Notes under the pieces: model-generated | Seen by the model: the letters and a program-made list of their open reading frames with translations, nothing else | What the model was told of the DNA's origin: nothing | Databases searched by the model: none | NCBI GenBank assembly: GCA_012798955.1 | Contig: JAAZMF010000146.1 | Coordinates: forward strand, 1-35,740 | Direction: 5' to 3' | Source of the DNA: Bacillota bacterium | Lineage (GTDB): Bacteria > Bacillota > Limnochordia > DTU087 | DNA: 35,740 bases | Part shown: positions 23,306-30,462 of the stretch, in pieces | Layout: the number at the start of each line of letters is the position of its first letter | Numbering within the stretch: position 1 is the first letter of the stretch | Made by a program: the position numbers and the translations under genes

Positions 23306-25171
23306 ATCAATCCAATCATATTGCTGGAAGAGAATACTGCCAATAAGATAGCTGCCGGCGAGGTAATTGAAAGGCCGGCATCCGTCGTTAAGGAATTGGT
23401 GGAAAATGCCCTTGATGCCGGAGCCACCGCCATTGAAGTAGAAATCCGTGAAGGCGGGAAAGACTATATCCGGGTTGTAGATAACGGTAGAGGTATACCC
23501 GGGGCAGAGGTGCCTTTAGCCTTTGAGCGCCATGGAACAAGCAAGATTCGCCAAGCAGAGGATCTTTTTCACATTTTAACTCTAGGATTTCGAGGAGAGG
23601 CATTGCCTAGTATAGCAGCAGTATCTGACATGATCATGTGTACAAAAACTGCAGATGCCGCCGTGGGCACCTTAATCGCCTATCAAGGAGGAAAGCGAAC
23701 ACGCCTTGAAGCAGTAGGAACCCCAGTAGGGACTGGGGTGACCGTAAAGGATTTGTTCTTTAATATACCTGCTCGCTACAAATTCCTAAATCAAGCTGCT
23801 AGTGAGCGGCGCTACGTCTATGATATCTTAGGGCGCATTGCCTTGGCTAACCCGGCTGTCCGTTTCCGCTTGATCTCCGATGAAGAAGAGATCCTCATGA
23901 CCCCCGGTGATGGGCAACTAGAGACTGTCATGTGGAATATCTACGGTGGGCAGGTGGGCAAAAACCTCTTGCCGATCCACGGTGAAAGCAATTATCTAGC
24001 CATAAGCGGGCTAGTTTGTAAGCCTGAGATTCATCGGGGCAACCGACAAGCGGAAACATTTATTGTTAACGGCAGAGTGATAGATAGCCCTCTCTTGGCG
24101 AGTGCCCTAGAAAAAGGTTATCAGACTATGTTGCCAAGGCGACGTTTTCCCATAGCAGTAGTCTGCATCAATATTGACCCTACTCGGATTGATGTCAACG
24201 TCCACCCCGCAAAACGGGAAGTGCGTTTTAGTGATAGCAGCGAAATATACAAGCAAGTGATGTTCGCTGTAAGAAGGGCGCTTGCATCTACCATACCTTT
24301 TTCCCCTTGGCAGTTAGCCCCGTCCGAGACAGAAAAGGAGCCTCCGGAATCTGAGCAAGACCAAGGTACAGCAGTCCATCAGCAAAGGTTCTCCATGGAG
24401 CCCCAAAGGACGGTACCGAAACAGATCTCGACCACCCAAGGCATGGTGGCACGCCATCAAGATTACGCTAGAAAGCCCGTAGTCTCTAGAGCCGACACTG
24501 TACGGGAAATTGCCGGTGACAAGGTGGCGAGCCCGGTCACTAGGGCTCAAGAGTTAAGTGAAGATGGAGGGGTCACCACTACTGACCAAGTACCAACGAA
24601 ACTCCATCAGGAGTGGCGAGTGCTTGGTCAGTTTCAGCGGACATACATGTTAGTTGATATGAGCAAAGAGCTTTGGCTAGTTGATCAACACGTTGCCCAT
24701 GAACGGGTCTTGTATGAGCGCTTCCAAGGGCAGCTACTCGATGGTCATATTCAATCCCAGGTGTTCCTAATGCCCCAGCATCTAGAACTAGGGGTAACAG
24801 CCAGAGCGGCTATTGGTGAATGGATCCCAAGGTTTCGAGAACTAGGCTTTGAAGTTGAGGAGTTTGGCTCAAGAGATTGCCTTGTGAGGGCTGTTCCCTA
24901 TGAATTGTCCCAGATTAGCTCGGCGGAATTGGCTCAGCTGTTATTGGGGATTTTGGAGAAGGGCCTTACTGAAGATTATCGTGAAGAGGCATTGGTGCTC
25001 ATGTGCTGCAAAGGGGCGGTTAAAGCAGGCGAATCTTTGACCATACCAGTAATGGAAGAGCTACTTGAAAGTCTTTTTGCCACCGATAATCCCTTTACAT
25101 GCCCCCACGGTAGGCCAGTAGTAGTTCGCCTAGCTATTGAAGATATCCACAGGCGGTTCGGACGTCTCTGA
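23306..25171 (+). CDS. mutL: DNA mismatch repair endonuclease MutL (possible AUC start)
   Basis: MutL couples MutS to strand incision. The N-terminal GHKL ATPase shows ENTANKIAAGEVIERPASVVKE, ELVENALDAGA, DNGRGIP and GFRGEALPSI. The linker (about residues 335-430) is unconserved. The C-terminal domain has DQHVAHERVLYE, matching the endonuclease motif DQHA(x)2E(x)4E with Ala to Val, plus CCKGAVKAGE and CPHGRPVV, so it is probably an active nicking enzyme. The family N-terminus needs strand residues before LLEENTA, but no ATG, GTG or TTG exists there. AGGGGG (23293-23298) sits seven bases before ATC 23306, which would give MNPIILLEENTA. The first standard start, TTG 23321, lacks the strand and lies 22 bases from the ribosome site. 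Confidence 0.93.
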   Translation: MNPIILLEENTANKIAAGEVIERPASVVKELVENALDAGATAIEVEIREGGKDYIRVVDNGRGIPGAEVPLAFERHGTSKIRQAEDLFHILTLGFRGEALPSIAAVSDMIMCTKTADAAVGTLIAYQGGKRTRLEAVGTPVGTGVTVKDLFFNIPARYKFLNQAASERRYVYDILGRIALANPAVRFRLISDEEEILMTPGDGQLETVMWNIYGGQVGKNLLPIHGESNYLAISGLVCKPEIHRGNRQAETFIVNGRVIDSPLLASALEKGYQTMLPRRRFPIAVVCINIDPTRIDVNVHPAKREVRFSDSSEIYKQVMFAVRRALASTIPFSPWQLAPSETEKEPPESEQDQGTAVHQQRFSMEPQRTVPKQISTTQGMVARHQDYARKPVVSRADTVREIAGDKVASPVTRAQELSEDGGVTTTDQVPTKLHQEWRVLGQFQRTYMLVDMSKELWLVDQHVAHERVLYERFQGQLLDGHIQSQVFLMPQHLELGVTARAAIGEWIPRFRELGFEVEEFGSRDCLVRAVPYELSQISSAELAQLLLGILEKGLTEDYREEALVLMCCKGAVKAGESLTIPVMEELLESLFATDNPFTCPHGRPVVVRLAIEDIHRRFGRL

Positions 25172-25202
25172 CATACAAAACCAAGTAATGGAGTGACTCA
25201 GG

Positions 25203-26147
25203 TTGCGGCCCATTTTAGTTATCGTCGGCCCCACAGCCGTAGGTAAAACAGATTTATCCATAGCCATCGCCCAACGACTCGATGGTGAGATCATATCTGC
25301 CGATTCAATGCAGATCTACAAAGGACTAGATATTGGTACTGCCAAGCCCACCCTTGGTGAACGACAAGGGATTCCCCATCATATGCTAGATATCGTGGAT
25401 CCTAGCCAGGAGTTTAGTGTGGCTGAGTACCAAGCTATGGTCGAGGAGATCTTGGCAGATCTGGATGTGCGGGACAAAGTGCCAATCCTCACCGGTGGTA
25501 CCGGCCTTTACATCCGGGCCGTATTGGAAGGGTTTTTGCTTGGTGCCGAGGGCAAAAACGAAGCCTTGCGAGCTCACCTCCATTACGTAGCTGAAACCCA
25601 AGGGAATACGGCATTGCACACGAGGCTACAGGCCGTTGATGCCGAGACTGCCGCAAGGCTTCACCCCAATGATCGCCGTCGGGTCATCAGGGCCTTAGAG
25701 GTCTATGAGACCAGTGGGATACCTCTATCAGAGCATCTATCGCTTCAAAAAGAGCGAGGTCCTAGGCATGCCTCGGTCAAATTCGGTCTGGTTCGGGATC
25801 GAAAACGACTCTATCAAAGGATCGATCTCCGGGTCGATACGATGTTGGCCCAAGGGCTACTGGAAGAAGTAAAGCAACTTATCCAGCAAGGATTAGATCA
25901 TGATTCCACCGCAATGCAAGCGTTGGGATACAAGGAGCTAGTAGGTTACTTAAGAGGTCAATACGATCTTGAGGAGGCTACTCGCCTGCTCAAACGGGAT
26001 ACACGTCGCTACGCTAAGCGCCAGATGACGTGGTTCCGGCGGGACGAGACCATCATGTGGCTAGATCTTGATATGCTTACCCAGGATGAAGCCGTAGACA
26101 AGATAGTGACCAATTATGAGGAAGTTATCAGAGGAATCCGCAATTAA
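25203..26147 (+). CDS. miaA: tRNA dimethylallyltransferase MiaA
   Basis: MiaA transfers a dimethylallyl group to N6 of A37 in tRNAs reading UNN codons, forming the substrate of MiaB. The 314-residue enzyme has the P-loop GPTAVGKTDLS, DSMQIYKGLDIGTAKP, the ILTGGTGLYIRAVLEG prenyl-site loop, HPNDRRRVIRALEVYE, and the C-terminal YAKRQMTWFRR block. Full length for the family. Start is a TTG, with GGAG (25190-25193) nine bases upstream. It begins 31 bases after mutL and is followed by hfq. Confidence 0.97.
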   Translation: MRPILVIVGPTAVGKTDLSIAIAQRLDGEIISADSMQIYKGLDIGTAKPTLGERQGIPHHMLDIVDPSQEFSVAEYQAMVEEILADLDVRDKVPILTGGTGLYIRAVLEGFLLGAEGKNEALRAHLHYVAETQGNTALHTRLQAVDAETAARLHPNDRRRVIRALEVYETSGIPLSEHLSLQKERGPRHASVKFGLVRDRKRLYQRIDLRVDTMLAQGLLEEVKQLIQQGLDHDSTAMQALGYKELVGYLRGQYDLEEATRLLKRDTRRYAKRQMTWFRRDETIMWLDLDMLTQDEAVDKIVTNYEEVIRGIRN

Positions 26148-26157
26148 GGAGCGAAGT

Positions 26158-26256
26158 ATGACTTATGGCTGCCAATCTACCGCACAAGGAGGGTCCCAAG
26201 GTGAAGCCTGTGACCGGCCTGCAAGATGTGTATTTGAATCACATTCGCAAAACTAG
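26158..26256 (+). CDS. Possible overlapping leader ORF upstream of and into hfq
   Basis: A 32-codon reading frame starts at ATG 26158, six bases after a perfect AAGGAG (26146-26151), and runs out of frame through the hfq start to a TAG at 26256. The encoded peptide has no recognised features. It may simply be chance, or it may be a leader whose translation affects hfq initiation. Confidence 0.25.
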   Translation: MTYGCQSTAQGGSQGEACDRPARCVFESHSQN

Positions 26257-26437
26257 CACACCCATAATCATATATTTGATGAATGGCGTACAGTTACGGG
26301 GGGTAGTCCGAGCTTTTGACAACTTCACAGTACTGCTGGAAAGCGATGGCAGAAGCGATCTGATTTACAAGCATGCTATTTCCACGATTACCCCTCACAA
26401 GGCCATTGATCTGCCATTACCAACAGCAAATAGTTAA
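26201..26437 (+). CDS. hfq: RNA chaperone Hfq
   Basis: Hfq forms a hexameric Sm-like ring that binds small RNAs and U-rich mRNA segments. The 78-residue product starts [17 protein letters not shown] and contains the Sm1 motif ([18 protein letters not shown]) and the Sm2 motif (IYKHAIST). I chose GTG 26201 since AAGGAGGG (26186-26193) lies seven bases before it and the length and N-terminus then match Bacillus Hfq; an in-frame ATG at 26165 would add 12 atypical residues and has no well-placed ribosome site. It follows miaA as in many Firmicutes, and a terminator follows. Confidence 0.96.
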   Translation: MKPVTGLQDVYLNHIRKTSTPIIIYLMNGVQLRGVVRAFDNFTVLLESDGRSDLIYKHAISTITPHKAIDLPLPTANS

Positions 26438-26462
26438 GAACCTCCACGACAACCAGTAACAA

Positions 26463-26491
26463 CCTCCCCTAGAGCAAAATCGGGGGTTTTT
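26463..26491 (+). terminator. Rho-independent terminator after hfq
   Basis: CCTCCCC (26463-26469), a loop, then CGGGGG and TTTTT (26487-26491). The GC pairing is short but the T-run is clean. It closes the miaA-hfq unit. Confidence 0.7.
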
Positions 26492-26498
26492 CATTTAA

Positions 26499-26527
26499 AC
26501 ACATTCCTCGATTCAGCTACATATATA
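26499..26527 (+). promoter_or_regulatory. Candidate sigma-E-like promoter of the spoVK cassette
   Basis: ACACATT (26499-26505), 14 bases, CATATATA (26520-26527) match 5/7 and 6/8 of the Bacillus sigma-E consensus. It is the first possible start after the hfq terminator, about 40 bases before spoVK. Bacillus spoVK is a mother-cell sigma-E gene. Confidence 0.38.
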
Positions 26528-26564
26528 TATTAAGGTACGAATATGGTCTCCGTGGGGTGGCAGG

Positions 26565-27530
26565 ATGCAGCCTAAGAATTTAGCGCCGATGACCATGGAT
26601 GAAGTGTTGGAATGGTTAGAACTCGGCCGGATTTCATCGGCTGAGGCCTTTGCTCTTTTTCAGGCCATGTCCCGATGTGCTGAGCTGGCCACATCAGTGA
26701 CCAGTGACTCTGAAGAACAGCTAAAGGATGTTTTGGCAGAGCTTGATCGGCTGATCGGGCTTGGTGAAGTCAAACAGCTGGTCCGGGAGATTCAGGCATT
26801 TGTGCAGATTCAAAGGCGCCGGGCAGCAGAGCAACTAGTGACCGAACCTTTGGTATTACATACGATTTTTCGGGGAAATCCAGGCACCGGGAAAACCACT
26901 GTGGCGAGGGTTTTGGGACGGATGTATCGCCATATGGAAGTCTTACCTAAAGGTCATCTAGTTGAAGTTGAACGGGCCGATTTGGTGGGAGAGTATATTG
27001 GCCATACAGCCCAAAAGACCCGGGAACAGATACGCAAAGCCATGGGTGGTATTTTATTTATTGATGAGGCCTATTCCCTTGCTCGGGGTGGTGAGAAGGA
27101 TTTTGGGAAAGAGGCTATTGACGCCTTAGTAAAGGCTATGGAAGACCATAAACAGGAATTTGTCTTGATTTTGGCCGGGTACACCAATGAAATGGAGTTT
27201 TTCCTGCAAAGTAATCCTGGGCTGCGCTCTCGGTTTCCTCTGCACATTGATTTTCCCGACTATAATGCCAATGAACTTCTGGCCATAGCTGAACTGATGC
27301 TAGATCAACGGCAATATCGCTTGACAGAACGGGCCCGTCGTCGATTAGCACTGTTGATTCAAAAAGGGTTGAGAGTAGAGGCATATAGCTTTGGCAATGC
27401 CCGCACTGTACGGAATTGGATAGAGCTTGCTATTCGCAGACAAGCAGTACGATTAGTGCAAAGACCCGGTGAGATGACCCGTAAGGATCTACTATACATT
27501 GAAGCCGAGGATTTCGGGGAGGGCTGGTGA
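26565..27530 (+). CDS. spoVK: Stage V sporulation protein K, CbxX/CfxQ AAA+ ATPase
   Basis: SpoVK is an AAA+ ATPase needed for spore maturation; its substrate is unknown. The 321-residue protein starts with a short helical region (1-50), then the conserved ELDRLIGLGEVKQLVREI segment, Walker A GNPGTGKTT (104-112), EVERADLVGEYIGHTAQKT, Walker B ILFIDEAYSL, sensor VLILAGYTNEM and a RSRFPLHIDFPDY arginine-finger block. These are the marks of the CbxX/CfxQ subgroup. As in Bacillus it lies downstream of hfq. Its stop overlaps the next gene (GTGA), beginning a four-gene coupled set. Confidence 0.92.
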   Translation: MQPKNLAPMTMDEVLEWLELGRISSAEAFALFQAMSRCAELATSVTSDSEEQLKDVLAELDRLIGLGEVKQLVREIQAFVQIQRRRAAEQLVTEPLVLHTIFRGNPGTGKTTVARVLGRMYRHMEVLPKGHLVEVERADLVGEYIGHTAQKTREQIRKAMGGILFIDEAYSLARGGEKDFGKEAIDALVKAMEDHKQEFVLILAGYTNEMEFFLQSNPGLRSRFPLHIDFPDYNANELLAIAELMLDQRQYRLTERARRRLALLIQKGLRVEAYSFGNARTVRNWIELAIRRQAVRLVQRPGEMTRKDLLYIEAEDFGEGW

Positions 27531-28141
27531 GATTGAAGCAGTGTGTCATCATTGGCAAAGCCAATGTAGGAAAAACCCTCTTTGCCATCAATTTCGCCAG
27601 TTATTTGGGTATATCCAAACTAGAGATAGAGTTTACCACCCCCGGTGGGGAGGTCTATAGGCGCGCCCTTCCCTACGGGGAGGCACTGGAAGAATTGACG
27701 AGTGATCAGCCCCACCATACTTTGGGGCTACAGAGCATAAACATTAAGATGCCTGGATTTAAGGGCCAAAAGCATTTTGCCTTGGTAGATACCAGTGGGC
27801 TGACTGAAGGGATCCACGGGGAATCACTGGTGCGTAAAGCCATGGCTCAGACTCTAGCTCAAGTTAGACATGCCCAGGTGATATTGCACCTAATCGATGC
27901 TGGTAGTGTGGGCAAAGTTGGCACCATTCGGGCGATGGGAGAGGTGGATTGGCAGGTGGCGCAATTTGGGGGGATGCGCCAAGGCTATGCCATCTTGGTT
28001 AACAAGATGGATCTCGAGGAGGCACGCCAAGGGTTGGTGCAGGTTCGCCAGGATTTCCCTGGCCACTTAATCATCCCCATATCTGCCCTGCAGAGGCTGG
28101 GATTTGCCGAGGTGAAGCAATTTGTCTGGCGTCATCTTTAA
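27527..28141 (+). CDS. Small GTPase of unknown role
   Basis: The 204-residue protein is a TRAFAC-type small GTPase. G1 is GKANVGKT (10-17), G3 is DTSG (88-91, Ser for Gly compared with the usual DTPG or DTAG), G4 is NKMD (159-162) and G5 is ISAL (185-188). A G2 threonine may be in the EFTTPGG stretch. There is no KH, MMR_HSR1-plus-extension or HflX domain. In Bacillus this position after spoVK is held by hflX (ynbA), so this may be a functional or positional substitute. It starts at GTG 27527 or TTG 27533; GGGGAGG (27517-27523) is nine bases from the TTG and three from the GTG. Its last 20 bases overlap the next gene. Confidence 0.82.
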   Translation: MRLKQCVIIGKANVGKTLFAINFASYLGISKLEIEFTTPGGEVYRRALPYGEALEELTSDQPHHTLGLQSINIKMPGFKGQKHFALVDTSGLTEGIHGESLVRKAMAQTLAQVRHAQVILHLIDAGSVGKVGTIRAMGEVDWQVAQFGGMRQGYAILVNKMDLEEARQGLVQVRQDFPGHLIIPISALQRLGFAEVKQFVWRHL

Positions 28142-28754
28142 TGGGCTGGCTACCTACCTACGACTTTTTGTAGCTTGTCTGTCCACTGGTATTGCCATCA
28201 AGATCATGGACGATTACATAGATGGACCTTGGGATGCCTTGATCGGTCAGAAAACTTGGGCGGCAGGGTTAAAAGAGGCTGCTCTGCCTTATGCCCTTAT
28301 GGCCCTTTGCTTGGGGTGTTTAGCCGATTCCACTTGGGCAGTGACGTTTTTTTGGGCAAGCTATGCGGTAGGTATGCGAGGAGATCTAATTAGGCCGCTG
28401 GCGTTGGGTCTTACCGGCTGGCAGGAGGTTGCCCTTGCGGGCGTTGTGATTTATTTGACTTGTGGCGGGTACGCCATGTTTACATCTTGGGCAGCAATCT
28501 TTGTGATGCAATGTATTGATGATCTGCTGGATCAAAGCCTAGATAGAATGTCCGGAGCCCACAATTGGGCTACCAAATGGGGAAAAGTAGAGATAGGAAT
28601 TAGCCTGGCGATTGCTTTGGTGGTATTAGCTCAGTTGCATCCTGTTAAATTGATCTTGGCGCTTGTTAGCTATGCTTTGATCGCTTTTTTGCTGCGCCCA
28701 AAGCATAGTATGGGAGGCGAAGCCGGTGTGGATGGCAATATCGTGCCTAGCTAG
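28122..28754 (+). CDS. Integral membrane protein with two aspartate-rich motifs
   Basis: I do not recognise a named family. The 210-residue protein has about six hydrophobic segments. After the first (8-28) comes MDDYID (Asp30, Asp31, Asp34, then Asp38), and after the fourth comes IDDLLDQSLD (Asp133, Asp134, Asp137, Asp141). Two DDxxD-type motifs at equivalent positions after a membrane helix are the pattern of UbiA-type prenyltransferases, where they hold magnesium and diphosphate. The protein is shorter than usual UbiA members (about 280-300), so it could be a compact relative or an unrelated metal-dependent membrane protein. The TTG at 28122 is well supported: GAGGTGA (28109-28115) lies six bases upstream, inside the GTPase gene. 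Confidence 0.65.
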   Translation: MSGVIFNGLATYLRLFVACLSTGIAIKIMDDYIDGPWDALIGQKTWAAGLKEAALPYALMALCLGCLADSTWAVTFFWASYAVGMRGDLIRPLALGLTGWQEVALAGVVIYLTCGGYAMFTSWAAIFVMQCIDDLLDQSLDRMSGAHNWATKWGKVEIGISLAIALVVLAQLHPVKLILALVSYALIAFLLRPKHSMGGEAGVDGNIVPS

Positions 28755-29001
28755 TATGCTCTTGGGTTTTGCTCTTGGTCGCAGGCTCGGGATCGTGCAA
28801 GGGTTCGAGTTGGGAGTTGCCTATGGTAGGTTGGATTTGCGTAGGCAAAGCCTGGAGAAAGGCAAGTGCGCCATATGCATGCTGGAGGCTCCCAACACCG
28901 GTGAGTCAGATAAGGAAGGGCAGCTTTTTATTTCCCAAAATAATAAGGGGTCTAACCAAGATGAAGGTTCCGGAGTCGACATATCGTCTTGTGATATTTG
29001 A
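28726..29001 (+). CDS. Small membrane protein with a CxxC motif
   Basis: The 91-residue protein is not one I can name. It begins with a hydrophobic helix (about residues 3-18), a LGRRLGIVQGFELGVAYGRLDLRRQSLEKG segment that looks conserved, and a Cys48-Ala-Ile-Cys51 pair, then a Ser/Asn/Gly/Asp-rich tail. The motif may bind a metal alone or with a partner or be a redox pair. GGGAGG (28712-28717) lies eight bases before GTG 28726, within the previous gene, and the two genes overlap by 29 bases. The dapL promoter overlaps its last codons. Confidence 0.6.
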   Translation: MWMAISCLASMLLGFALGRRLGIVQGFELGVAYGRLDLRRQSLEKGKCAICMLEAPNTGESDKEGQLFISQNNKGSNQDEGSGVDISSCDI

Positions 29002-29016
29002 GCCTTGGTGTATAAT
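28989..29016 (+). promoter_or_regulatory. Vegetative promoter for the dapL leader
   Basis: TTGTGA (28989-28994), 16 bases, perfect TATAAT (29011-29016). Transcription would start near 29023, about 170 bases before dapL. Confidence 0.6.
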
Positions 29017-29020
29017 TTTA

Positions 29021-29194
29021 GGAGACAATCACGGTAAAAGCAATGATATACGTGGAACGGGGCAGGATGTCATCGGTCGATATGGAATTTGTCTATGGAG
29101 CCCGCTAGAGGCTTCGTATTCGAGCTCGTTTTTAAGGAGGGGGAAAGCGGCTAAAAGGGCAAGGGCTGCATGTCTGACTTAGCCGCAATATGAT
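29021..29194 (+). promoter_or_regulatory. Structured 5' leader of dapL (unidentified)
   Basis: The stretch between the promoter and dapL contains AGACAA/TTGTCT (29023-29028 with 29089-29094) as a possible closing helix, a T-tailed hairpin ending at 29133, then a strong AAGGAGG (29134-29140), and a perfect eight-pair stem GCGGCTAA/TTAGCCGC (29147-29154 with 29179-29186) placed between that site and the dapL start. A seven-codon frame (29170-29193) ends one base before the dapL ATG. The layout suggests attenuation or a riboswitch. It does not match a class I know, and it could also be a separate small RNA of about 110 bases. Confidence 0.4.
29108..29133 (+). terminator. Possible intrinsic terminator inside the dapL leader
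   Basis: GAGGCTTCG (29108-29116) pairs with CGAGCTC (29121-29127) over seven pairs with two bulged bases and a TATT loop, followed by GTTTTT (29128-29133). Confidence 0.5.
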
Positions 29195-30364
29195 ATGAAG
29201 ACGGCCAAGCGCATTAGGGGATTGCCACCGTATTTATTCGCTGAAATCGACAAGAAAATTGCTAAGGCAAAGGCCGCGGGCGTGGATGTGATTAGTCTAG
29301 GGATGGGGGATCCCGATCGTCCTACACCACACCACATTGTGGAGAGCCTAAAAAGTGCTGCAGACGATCCGAAAACTCATCGCTATCCTGTTTATCAGGG
29401 CACGTTGGCCTTCCGTCAAGCTGTTGCCAATTGGTATGGGAAATCCCGTGGGGTAGAGCTAGATCCAGTTAGCGAGGTTGTAGCACTAATTGGCTCCAAA
29501 GAAGGGCTTGCCCACATATCTCAGTGTTATGTCGATCCCGGGGACTATAATCTCGTACCTGCTCCAGGTTATCCTGTGTATGGCATTGGCACAACCCTGG
29601 CGGGAGGCGAAGTCTATCCCATGCCTCTGCTGGCTTCAAATAGGTTTCTGCCGGATTTAGATGCTATACCGGTGGATGTAGCCAACCGGGCTAAGCTAAT
29701 GTTCTTGAATTATCCCAATAACCCCACCGGTGCCGTGGCCCCTAGGGAGTTTTTCGCAGATGTTGTGGCCTTCGCCCGGGAGTATGATATCATCGTGTGC
29801 CATGATGCTGCCTATAGTGAAGTGGCTTTTGATGGTTACCGGCCCCTAACTTTTCTTGAGATAGACGGCGCCAAAGAAGTAGGTATTGAATTTCACTCGT
29901 TGTCCAAAACATATAATATGACAGGATGGCGATTGGGCTGGGCCGCCGGCCACCCCCAAGTGATCGAAGCATTGGCAAGAATAAAGAGCAACATCGACTC
30001 TGGGGTGTTTACTGCCGTCCAGCATGCGGGCATTGCGGCTCTAGAAGGTCCTCAAGATTGTGTGACCACCATGCAAAGGGTTTATGCCGAAAGGCGTGAT
30101 GCAGTGGTAGAAGGGCTCAGGGAGCTTGGTTGGAATATAGAGAAACCCCAAGCCACAATTTATGTATGGGTGCCAGTACCCCAAGGCTACACGGCCACTG
30201 AGTTTGCATCCCTAGTGCTAGAGGAAACAGGAGTCGTGATCACGCCAGGCGTTGGCTATGGTGAATATGGTGAGGGCTATTGTCGAATATCACTTTGTGT
30301 AGAGAAAGAGCGCATCATGATGGCACTAAAGCGTTGGAAGGATGCAGGCATTAAGTACTGCTAA
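29195..30364 (+). CDS. dapL: LL-diaminopimelate aminotransferase
   Basis: DapL converts tetrahydrodipicolinate directly to LL-diaminopimelate using glutamate, feeding peptidoglycan and lysine synthesis, and, since dipicolinate branches from the same intermediate, spore metabolism. The 389-residue class I/II PLP aminotransferase shows [41 protein letters not shown] and [15 protein letters not shown] with the PLP lysine Lys238. The pattern fits the DapL2 type found in Firmicutes such as Moorella. An in-frame stop at 29180 fixes the ATG at 29195. The ribosome site is unusual: AAGGAGG lies 54 bases upstream, separated from the start by a stable hairpin. Confidence 0.9.
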   Translation: MKTAKRIRGLPPYLFAEIDKKIAKAKAAGVDVISLGMGDPDRPTPHHIVESLKSAADDPKTHRYPVYQGTLAFRQAVANWYGKSRGVELDPVSEVVALIGSKEGLAHISQCYVDPGDYNLVPAPGYPVYGIGTTLAGGEVYPMPLLASNRFLPDLDAIPVDVANRAKLMFLNYPNNPTGAVAPREFFADVVAFAREYDIIVCHDAAYSEVAFDGYRPLTFLEIDGAKEVGIEFHSLSKTYNMTGWRLGWAAGHPQVIEALARIKSNIDSGVFTAVQHAGIAALEGPQDCVTTMQRVYAERRDAVVEGLRELGWNIEKPQATIYVWVPVPQGYTATEFASLVLEETGVVITPGVGYGEYGEGYCRISLCVEKERIMMALKRWKDAGIKYC

Positions 30365-30390
30365 GATAAATGGCTTAAGCCAATAACCTG

Positions 30391-30418
30391 AGGGCGCCGT
30401 GGTTGCGGCGTCTTTTAA
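30391..30418 (+). terminator. Rho-independent terminator after dapL
   Basis: AGGGCGCCG (30391-30399) pairs with CGGCGTCTT (30406-30414) over nine positions with two wobbles and a six-base loop, followed by TTTTAATT. Confidence 0.75.
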
Positions 30419-30462
30419 TTGGTGGAAAGACGCCATATTGTACGTTCGAAGGAGACAAGCAT

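Noticed and set aside
29028-29080. Possible c-di-GMP (GEMM-I) riboswitch suggested by CACG, GCAA and ACG in order
   Set aside because: The invariant GCAAAGCC and the downstream receptor pairing are missing, so the likeness does not hold.
28769-29182. 137-codon plus-strand frame through the CxxC gene and dapL leader
   Set aside because: It runs out of frame over the CxxC gene, the promoter and the leader hairpins, has no ribosome site and shows no family pattern.
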